Shown one piece after another: positions 1-5,251 of a stretch of 5,251 nt of DNA (the stretch's first letter is position 1; every line of letters starts with the position of its first letter). The DNA comes from Chryseobacterium gleum (GTDB lineage Bacteria > Bacteroidota > Bacteroidia > Flavobacteriales_D > Sanyastnellaceae). The stretch is taken from the NCBI GenBank assembly GCA_945897395.1, contig CAMDFE010000131.1:1-5251 (forward strand), in the 5' to 3' direction. The notes beneath the pieces were generated by a model, which saw only the letters and a list, made by a program, of their open reading frames with translations, was not told the DNA's origin and did no database searches. Both the position numbers and the translations under genes were made by a program.

Positions 1-1306
1 ACTTTTTCAGGAGAGCTTCCTTGTATTTTTCTAGACATCTGTTGCGTGCAAACGTATGTTCAACAATAGGCGCAGCGTATTCACTTGTGTTGATTTCAGG
101 AACCCATTTCTTAATGTATTCATTCTGCTTATCGAACTTTTCCATTTGAGAGGTGGGATTGAAAATTCTGAAGTAAGGCGCAGCGTCGCAGCCACTTCCT
201 GCCGCCCATTGCCATCCTCCAACATTGCTGGCCAAATCAAAATCCAAAAGTTTTTCCGCGAAATATCTTTCTCCCCAACGCCAATCGATGAGCAAGTGCT
301 TCGTTAAGAAACTCGCGACAACCATTCGAACTCTGTTGTGCATGAAACCTGTTTCGTTGAGCTCGCGCATGCCCGCGTCTACAAGCGGATAGCCCGTTTT
401 TCCTTCACACCACGACTTAAATTCTTCTTCATTGTTGTTCCATTCAATAAAGTCATACGCTGGTTTGAACGCATGGTCAACTGTATTGGGAAAGTGATAG
501 ATTATCATTTGATAGAATTCTCTCCAGATTAATTCGTTCAACCACTTTTCATTTGATGTTAAGCCATACAAGACGAGTTCTCGGGTGCTTATTGTCCCGA
601 AGCGCAAATGCAAGCTCATGCGTGTCGTTCCGTCAATTGCCGGAAAATCACGATTGATGTGATAGTTCTGTATGGCGGAAGTATTTAATGTTATCGTTGG
701 AAAGGCTATTTCTGTTTTTTCAAAACCAATTTGCTCCAGTGAAGGAAAATTAGATGTTTTAGTTTGAAGGAAATTAGACTGAAGTTCTTCTGATGGATAG
801 CAATTAATAGGATGTGATGTCAAACGTGTTTTCCATTTCTTGCTATAAGGAGTATACACCGTATAGGGAAGACCGTCGTCTTTGGTTACTTCACTCGCTT
901 CGAAGATGACGTGGTCTTTCTTTCCAAGAAATGCAATTCCCTTTTCCTTCAAAGAATCATAGATGTGTTTGTCTCTCTTTCGAGCATTAGGTTCGTAATC
1001 ACGATTAGCAAATAAATTCTGCACATCGAATTCATTCAAGAGTTGCTCGAGAGCTTTTTCGGGCGTGCAATGAAAAATACGCAGTGTACTTCCAACAGAA
1101 ATCAATTGCTCATGAATGGATGTAAGTGTTGAATGAAGGAATTGAACACGAGCGTCTTTTTTCGGAAGATGATTCAATATGTTTGGGTCGAAAATAAAGA
1201 TAGCAAGCACTGGGAATTCAGCGGAAAGAGCAGTGAACAGTGCGTGATTATCGTTCATTCGAAGATCTCTTCGAAACCAATGAATGTTTACCTTAGTTTT
1301 TTCCAT
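1..1306 (-). CDS. phrB: Class I CPD photolyase (deoxyribodipyrimidine photo-lyase), 3' end cut by window edge
   Basis: This cytoplasmic FAD enzyme uses blue or near-UV light to split cyclobutane pyrimidine dimers in DNA. I translated 435 residues from the ATG at 1306-1304 without meeting a stop. The N-terminal antenna domain opens with HWFRRDLRMNDN (9-20), and NRDYEPN (101-107) carries the Glu (E105) equivalent to the E. coli antenna-cofactor contact E109. The FAD domain holds TTRMSLHLRFGTIS (227-240), ELIWREFY (258-265), TGYPLVDAGMREL (304-316), MHNRVRM (322-328) and GGWQWAAGSGCDAAPYFRIFNP (363-384, cited by position). Aligned by eye to E. coli PhrB, the electron-transfer Trp triad is intact (W289, W342, W365), as are N361 near the flavin and the dimer-binding E258, W261 and W367. 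It has MHNR rather than the His-rich motif of (6-4) photolyases. The segment before PIVEH (413-417) is about 19 residues shorter than in E. coli. The first base of codon 436 is T, so a stop there is possible. The start overlaps the preceding SDR gene by 14 bases. A cryptochrome role cannot be excluded. Confidence 0.95.
   Translation of the reverse strand, partial: MEKTKVNIHWFRRDLRMNDNHALFTALSAEFPVLAIFIFDPNILNHLPKKDARVQFLHSTLTSIHEQLISVGSTLRIFHCTPEKALEQLLNEFDVQNLFANRDYEPNARKRDKHIYDSLKEKGIAFLGKKDHVIFEASEVTKDDGLPYTVYTPYSKKWKTRLTSHPINCYPSEELQSNFLQTKTSNFPSLEQIGFEKTEIAFPTITLNTSAIQNYHINRDFPAIDGTTRMSLHLRFGTISTRELVLYGLTSNEKWLNELIWREFYQMIIYHFPNTVDHAFKPAYDFIEWNNNEEEFKSWCEGKTGYPLVDAGMRELNETGFMHNRVRMVVASFLTKHLLIDWRWGERYFAEKLLDFDLASNVGGWQWAAGSGCDAAPYFRIFNPTSQMEKFDKQNEYIKKWVPEINTSEYAAPIVEHTFARNRCLEKYKEALLKK
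1293..1306 (-). other. 14-base overlap coupling SDR stop to photolyase start
   Basis: The photolyase ATG (1306-1304) lies in another frame inside the last codons of the SDR gene, whose TAA is at 1295-1293. The shared bases read ATGGAAAAAACTAA on the minus strand. The photolyase start is secure because HWFRRDLR, the family's first strand motif, follows at residues 9-16, and no in-frame Met nearer that motif would fit. An overlap of this kind usually couples translation of the two genes and implies a shared mRNA. Confidence 0.85.
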
Positions 1307-2201
1307 AGATATTGGTTAGAGCGTCTTGAATAGTTTTAAATAGGAATTCAAATTCGGTTGACTTTATTTTCAGGTTGGAAAGTCGCTGGCTCACGAGAAC
1401 AAGTTGCGACATTTCTCCGAACAGTATTTTCAATACGAAGGCGGGGACTTTAGGAAGGAAGAAAGGTTTTTTTAGGACCTTTGCTAAGGTTTTAGAAAAT
1501 TCGTAATTGGTAACAGGGATATCAGATGTGGCATTGTAAACACCTGACTCCACAGTGTTCTCAAGGCAATGAATAAACATAGCAACCAAATCTTTTTCAT
1601 GCACCCAGCTCATGTATTGATTTCCATTGCCAACCGCAGATCCGATTCCAGCTTTGAAAATAGGCGTGAGTTTTTTGAGTGCTCCATCGTTTGCACTAAG
1701 CACAACGCCAATGCGTAAATGAATATTTTTTATGGAAGGGTGAAGAGATGCGCTCGCGTTTTCCCATTGCGCTGTTAAGTCGGACAAAAAACCGCTTCCA
1801 ACCGTTGCATTTTCATCCTGAAGTTCATAGGCGTTTTGGTAAAAACCTGATGCACTTGCTCCAACTAAAACATGCGGAGGCGTTTCCATCTCATTCAAGA
1901 TTTCACAAAGAAATTCGGTTGAAGAAATTCTGCTAGAAACCATGAGTGCTTTGTTAGCTGTGCTCCACTTATTAGCCACGCTGTATCCGGCTAAATGAAC
2001 GACTCCTTGTATGTTAGGTAGAAGCGATTTGTTCAGTTCTTTAGTTGTCGGATTCCAATAGACGTGCTGGAACATTTCGGAAACACGAGCTTCCTGTTTG
2101 CGCTGTGTGGTTAGGTTTGTGACTGCATGTCCTTTTTCTAACAACGCTTGGATAATCTGCTTTCCAATAAATCCGGTTCCTCCTGTGACTAGTACATTCA
2201 T
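1293..2201 (-). CDS. TIGR01777/YfcH-like atypical SDR (NAD(P)-binding, DUF1731 C-terminus)
   Basis: This is a 302-residue cytoplasmic protein of the epimerase-like family typified by E. coli YfcH, whose reaction and substrate are unknown. The Rossmann motif GGTGFIG is at 7-13, directly after the first beta strand MNVLVT. Other family marks are VVHLAGYSV (67-75), SRISSTEFL (90-98), VGASASGFY (113-121), LRIGVVLSANDGAL (162-175), MSWVHEKDL (197-205) and the C-terminal DUF1731 block LPKVPAFVLKILFGEM (249-264). The family is known to lack the classical SDR active site. Here Y121 is followed at +4 by Tyr125, not Lys, so YxxxK is absent. I chose the ATG at 2201-2199 because it sits immediately before the Rossmann strand. 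An in-frame TTG at 2258 would add 19 polar residues (KKYKRTNQPSR and so on) and overlap the exporter gene. The length matches the usual 295-305 residues. It lies 25 bases after the exporter and overlaps the photolyase start by 14 bases, so it is probably co-transcribed with both. Confidence 0.92.
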   Translation of the reverse strand: MNVLVTGGTGFIGKQIIQALLEKGHAVTNLTTQRKQEARVSEMFQHVYWNPTTKELNKSLLPNIQGVVHLAGYSVANKWSTANKALMVSSRISSTEFLCEILNEMETPPHVLVGASASGFYQNAYELQDENATVGSGFLSDLTAQWENASASLHPSIKNIHLRIGVVLSANDGALKKLTPIFKAGIGSAVGNGNQYMSWVHEKDLVAMFIHCLENTVESGVYNATSDIPVTNYEFSKTLAKVLKKPFFLPKVPAFVLKILFGEMSQLVLVSQRLSNLKIKSTEFEFLFKTIQDALTNIYGKN

Positions 2202-2226
2202 AACCTTTAAACACCTTGAAGGCTGA
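2202..2226 (-). promoter_or_regulatory. 25-nt spacer with weak ribosome-binding candidate for the SDR gene
   Basis: This is the longest non-coding stretch in the window. Read on the minus strand it contains AAGGTG, ending 10 bases before the ATG, and AAAGG, ending 2 bases before it. The first is a weak but possible Shine-Dalgarno sequence, and the second is too close to work normally. There is no hairpin plus T-run that would make a terminator. Read-through from the exporter gene is therefore expected. Confidence 0.4.
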
Positions 2227-4071
2227 TTAGTTCTCTTGTATTTTTTGAAGCTCAACAAGTTCGAAATAAAGTCCTTTATGAGCGAGTAATTCCTCGTGAG
2301 TTCCGCTTTCTGCTAGCTGACCTTGTTGCAGCACGAAAATTTTATCTGCGTGATGAACACTGCTGATACGATGGGAAACAATGATATTGGTTTTTCCTTC
2401 TCTAATTTTTTTCAGGCCGCGCATAATCTTCTCGTCAGTCTGAGTGTCGACAGCCGAAAGGCAATCGTCAAGAAGTAGAATTTCAGGATTAGAAATAATA
2501 GCTCTAGCTATTGAGAGTCGTTGCTTTTGTCCACCGCTCAAATTGATGCCTCGTTCTCCAAGAAGTGTTTCGTATTTTTCTTCGAAGCCAAGAATGTTTT
2601 CGTGTAAATCTGCTGTTTGCGCAGCCCGTGTAATTTCATTTAATGTCGCATTCCCATTTCCAAAGCGAATGTTGTTTTCGATAGTGTCTGAGAATAAAAA
2701 AACATCTTGCGGAACAATGCCCATGAGGCTTCTGTATGTATTGGTTTCCAACTGAGCTATGTCAATTCCATTCATGGAAATGGCCCCTGATGTTGGCATA
2801 TATGCTTTCATGAGCAACTGAACAATAGAGGATTTTCCAGAGCCCGTGTGTCCAATAAAGGCAACGGTTTTCCCTTTGTGTATTTCTAGGTTCAGATCGG
2901 AAAGTGCTTCAATATTCGTTTCAGGATATGTGAAAGAGACATTTTTAAATTGAAGGGTTTCAAATGTTTGAACGGTTTCGTTGCCGCTTGGAATGGCAGA
3001 AGACTGATTTAAAAATGCGAGGATACGCGTCATACTCGCTTCTCCCTTCAATACCAAACTTGTTACCCATCCCACACTTGCAAACGGCCAGGTTAGAAGG
3101 TTCACGTAAAATATAAATTGTACAATGACTCCATAAGTAATATTGCCAGCAGCAACCTCACGGGCACCGATGTACAACGTGAGTAGTGTTGAAAGCCCAA
3201 CGAGCATTCCAATAACAGGTGTAAACAACGCATCTGTTTTCACCAAGTGCATTTGTAGTTTTTTATAGGACTGACTTTGCTTGAAGAAATGCGCAACGAA
3301 GTGATTTTCTAGACCGAATCCTTTCAGCACTCGTATGCCACTCATACTTTCTTGAACAGTGGTTGAAAGTTCACTTTGCTGACGCTGAACGCGCTCTGTC
3401 TTCTTATTAATTCTTCTACTTACAAGAAAAATTCCGATCATCATGAAAGGCAACGGAAGCAAAGTATAAAATGTAAGCTTAGGAGAAATTTTGTACATAA
3501 TGCCAATACACATGGCGAAGAGAACGATAAGGTTCAACGTATACATGACAGCCGGGCCGAGGTACATACGAACACGTCCAACATCTTCGCTAATCCTGTT
3601 CATTAGATCACCCGTACGATTCACTTTATAAAACGAAACATCTAATTTTTGGTAGTGTGCATAAATGGAATTTTTTATATCGAATTCCATCCAACGCGAC
3701 ATGACGATGAGCGTTTGTCTTTGGAAGAAAAGAAAAATTCCTTTGAAGAGATAAAAGAACAAATACAGACCGGCAATAAGTATTGCAATGTAGATTACCC
3801 AATCATGGAATGCGCTGTTGTTTCGAACTTCAGGAATGTCGTTAGAAAGTCCAAACCAAGTGCGACAGAGCGCAAGTGTTTCAGGGTAATGAATGGTTTG
3901 AATTTTCCCTTGCGCCGCGCTCAGTGCTTCGGCCAGAAAGTCAACACCTTCTCCCACCACAATGGGTGCGTATACATTGAAGGCCGTGGAAAGAATAATG
4001 AACAAGGTTCCTAGGAGCAATCGTCCACGGTATTTCCAAAAAAGATAATTGAGTTTAAGTAGTGATTTCAA
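2227..4071 (-). CDS. ABC exporter half-transporter (permease-ATPase fusion, MsbA/MdlB type), TTG start
   Basis: This 614-residue inner-membrane protein has one six-helix membrane domain fused to one ATPase domain, so it must work as a dimer. Helices by hydrophobicity lie near 17-40, 91-116, 170-195, 198-219, 280-305 and 312-340. The ATPase domain shows A-loop Y382, Walker A GHTGSGKS (407-414), Q-loop Q455, signature LSGGQ (511-515), Walker B ILLLDD (531-536), D-loop SAVD (539-542) and H-loop H567. The residue after the Walker B Asp is D536, where most exporters have the catalytic Glu. This resembles one subunit of heterodimeric exporters such as TM287/288 or BmrCD. About 50 residues (41-90) separate helices 1 and 2, longer than in MsbA. 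The frame opens just after a TGA at 4083-4081, and the first usable start is TTG at 4071-4069. The next in-frame Met is residue 124, which would remove two helices. Homologues I recall also begin with MK and a similar LNKYF-type stretch. The substrate (lipid, drug or peptide) is unknown. It follows the receptor gene by 2 bases. Confidence 0.95.
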   Translation of the reverse strand: MKSLLKLNYLFWKYRGRLLLGTLFIILSTAFNVYAPIVVGEGVDFLAEALSAAQGKIQTIHYPETLALCRTWFGLSNDIPEVRNNSAFHDWVIYIAILIAGLYLFFYLFKGIFLFFQRQTLIVMSRWMEFDIKNSIYAHYQKLDVSFYKVNRTGDLMNRISEDVGRVRMYLGPAVMYTLNLIVLFAMCIGIMYKISPKLTFYTLLPLPFMMIGIFLVSRRINKKTERVQRQQSELSTTVQESMSGIRVLKGFGLENHFVAHFFKQSQSYKKLQMHLVKTDALFTPVIGMLVGLSTLLTLYIGAREVAAGNITYGVIVQFIFYVNLLTWPFASVGWVTSLVLKGEASMTRILAFLNQSSAIPSGNETVQTFETLQFKNVSFTYPETNIEALSDLNLEIHKGKTVAFIGHTGSGKSSIVQLLMKAYMPTSGAISMNGIDIAQLETNTYRSLMGIVPQDVFLFSDTIENNIRFGNGNATLNEITRAAQTADLHENILGFEEKYETLLGERGINLSGGQKQRLSIARAIISNPEILLLDDCLSAVDTQTDEKIMRGLKKIREGKTNIIVSHRISSVHHADKIFVLQQGQLAESGTHEELLAHKGLYFELVELQKIQEN

Positions 4072-4083
4072 AATTAGAATTCA
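4069..4083 (-). other. Receptor stop / exporter TTG start junction
   Basis: On the minus strand the receptor ends TTC TAA (stop 4076-4074) and the exporter begins TTG AAA TCA at 4071, leaving two bases between them. The exporter frame is closed just upstream by TGA (4083-4081) and then reads ATT CTA ATT TTG, so no ATG or GTG is available. I see no Shine-Dalgarno match in the preceding 20 bases, which are AT-rich. This is common in Bacteroidota. Initiation probably depends on ribosomes finishing the receptor gene, but that is inference. Confidence 0.7.
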
Positions 4084-5251
4084 AAGTTCCAAGTAATGCT
4101 TGGTAGTATTGGAAATAGACTGACTTGTCTTGCTGTTATCTGGAAACCGCCGTTGTCATTGTCTCTTGTTGCGAAGTAAATGAAATACGGATTCATTCTA
4201 TTGTAAAGGTTGTAAACAGAGAAATTCCAACTGCTACGGAATTTGCGCGGCTCTTCCACCACTTGATTCAATTCAGCATCGAATCGAGAGCGCGTTAGCT
4301 TTCCTTTCACGTTCAATGAAAAGTCTGCGCGGTGATAAGGCGCCATGCGGAAACTGTTTCTTTCGCCATACACTTCAACTAAATTTCCTTCAAAGAAATA
4401 ACGAGAAATAGGAAGGGTAATAGCGTTTCCTGTTGCGTAGACAAACACAAATCCTAAATCAACGCGCGGAGAAAGGGTGTACATCAAAACAACATTTGCG
4501 TCGTGGCGTCTGTCCCAACGTGTTGGATAGGCTTTGCCATTATTCACCTCTTCAAATATGCGCATAGTCTTGGCCCAAGTATATCCGACCCAACCTGAGA
4601 AATCGCCCATTCGTTTTTTAATGAAGAATTCAGCTCCGTAGCTGTATCCTCTTCCAAATACAAGCAGATTGTCAATGTTGTCTCCGACAGTTTGATCAGG
4701 TGTAGAGCCTTCTTTGTAATCACTCTGGTTTTGCATGTCCTTGTAATAGAGCTCAACACTCGACTCCCAGCTGTCGTCAAAGAAATTTCTGAAATAGCCT
4801 ATACTCACTTGCGAAGCAAGCTGTGGCTTTAATCTATCTGTGCTCGGCAACCAGACATCTGTCGGTAGCGATGAAGGTGAGAGGCTGGTGAGTGTAATGA
4901 ACTGAAGATTTCGAGACAGCGCCATTTTGAAGCTGGACGCTTTGTTGATTTCATAGCGCGCATTGAATCGCGGTTCGAATCCGACATAATCTGCAACTTT
5001 TTTATTTTTCTCGTAGATAGTTGTAATAGGCGTTGTAGATCCTCCAACGCTTGATGTTGAAACTGGATAGGTGTATCGGGTAAAAGGACCCACATGCATG
5101 AAATAGGGAATACGCACACCGGCATTGATTCTCCATTTTTCGTTTATATCGAAATCATCTTGAAAGTAAGCCGCAGACTCGTGGGAATATAACTTCACTT
5201 GCTCACCTAAATCGAAATTTACATCGCCACTGGAGGCATAGGTGTTATTCG
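4074..5251 (-). CDS. TonB-dependent outer-membrane receptor, C-terminal barrel part (5' end beyond window)
   Basis: The visible 391 residues are the C-terminal half of an outer-membrane beta-barrel receptor powered by TonB. The frame stays open to the window edge. The GTG at 5198 is an internal Val codon, because 17 more in-frame codons upstream (reading NNTYASSGDVNFDLGEQ) continue the barrel. Evidence for the fold is the run of short amphipathic aromatic strands, such as SAAYFQDDFDINEKWRINAGVR, SYGAEFFIKKRMGDFSGWVGYTWAK and VDLGFVFVYATGNAITLP. The recognisable NLYNRMNPYFIYF block is near the end, and the C-terminal ITWNFEF finishes in Phe like a barrel-assembly signal. Family members in Bacteroidota are usually 700-900 residues with an N-terminal carboxypeptidase-like domain and a plug, both of which would lie outside the window. 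The transported ligand cannot be told from this part. The TAA stop is at 4076-4074, two bases before the exporter start, so the two genes are probably co-transcribed. No SusD-like gene is visible on this side. Confidence 0.9.
   Translation of the reverse strand, partial: NNTYASSGDVNFDLGEQVKLYSHESAAYFQDDFDINEKWRINAGVRIPYFMHVGPFTRYTYPVSTSSVGGSTTPITTIYEKNKKVADYVGFEPRFNARYEINKASSFKMALSRNLQFITLTSLSPSSLPTDVWLPSTDRLKPQLASQVSIGYFRNFFDDSWESSVELYYKDMQNQSDYKEGSTPDQTVGDNIDNLLVFGRGYSYGAEFFIKKRMGDFSGWVGYTWAKTMRIFEEVNNGKAYPTRWDRRHDANVVLMYTLSPRVDLGFVFVYATGNAITLPISRYFFEGNLVEVYGERNSFRMAPYHRADFSLNVKGKLTRSRFDAELNQVVEEPRKFRSSWNFSVYNLYNRMNPYFIYFATRDNDNGGFQITARQVSLFPILPSITWNFEF

Noticed and set aside
49..56. Minus-strand TACGTTTG, a match to the Bacteroidota -7 promoter consensus TAnnTTTG
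   Set aside because: It is inside the photolyase coding sequence, I did not identify a convincing paired -33 element, and one match in 5 kb is expected by chance. It could matter only if a gene starts just beyond position 1.
56..532. Plus-strand open frames opposite the photolyase (56-307 and 338-532)
   Set aside because: They are antisense to the most conserved FAD-domain motifs of the photolyase and have no features of their own.
2202..2258. N-terminal extension of the SDR protein from a TTG at 2258
   Set aside because: It would overlap the exporter's end, adds 19 polar residues before the Rossmann strand that the family lacks, and uses a weak start where an ATG at 2201 fits exactly.
2444..2755. 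Plus-strand open frame of 103 codons
   Set aside because: It is antisense to the conserved ATPase motifs of the exporter; the sense frame explains the sequence fully.
3649..4014. Plus-strand open frame of 121 codons
   Set aside because: It lies wholly antisense to the exporter's membrane domain, shows no recognisable motif, and its polar composition is what the complement of hydrophobic codons gives.
4544..5125. Two other minus-strand open frames inside the receptor region (4544-4780 and 4829-5125)
   Set aside because: They are out-of-frame readings of the receptor gene with no family resemblance or start signal.
4074..5198. Receptor as a complete short gene starting at GTG 5198
   Set aside because: The frame remains open to the window edge with barrel-like sequence upstream, and a barrel of 374 residues without plug or signal peptide is not a full family member.
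1..5251. CRISPR arrays, tRNA or rRNA genes, insertion sequences, riboswitches and long repeats
   Set aside because: None seen on reading through; the window is almost entirely coding, and no spaced direct repeats or transposase motifs appear.

Overview
The window looks like a chromosomal piece from a member of the Bacteroidota. It is moderately AT-rich (roughly 40% GC by eye). It carries the C-terminal barrel of a typical Bacteroidota TonB-dependent receptor, its genes mostly lack clear Shine-Dalgarno sequences, and its ABC exporter and photolyase have wording I associate with that phylum (recognised from memory, not searched). I cannot place it below phylum level.

Four genes fill the window, all on the minus strand, so they read from high to low coordinates. 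First is the C-terminal half of an outer-membrane TonB-dependent receptor (5251 to 4074), cut at its 5' end by the window edge. Two bases later comes a complete ABC exporter half-transporter (4071 to 2227) that appears to start with TTG. After 25 bases comes a TIGR01777/YfcH-type atypical SDR protein (2201 to 1293). Its last 14 bases overlap the start of a class I CPD photolyase (1306 to 1), which is cut at the window edge but probably lacks only its stop codon or a few residues. There is no non-coding stretch longer than 25 bases, and I see no RNA gene, insertion sequence, CRISPR array or convincing terminator.

The spacing (2 nt, 25 nt, 14-nt overlap) suggests one transcription unit or at least strong read-through. 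The products do not form an obvious pathway: an outer-membrane importer, an inner-membrane exporter, a nucleotide-binding oxidoreductase-like protein and a light-driven DNA repair enzyme. The tightest pair is the SDR protein and the photolyase, which may belong to a light-stress module. This is largely an ordinary housekeeping and envelope region. The points worth a second look are the TTG start of the exporter, the Asp at its catalytic Glu position with no partner subunit beside it, a long insert between its first two membrane helices, and the coupled SDR/photolyase pair. I did not find a convincing new biological system.
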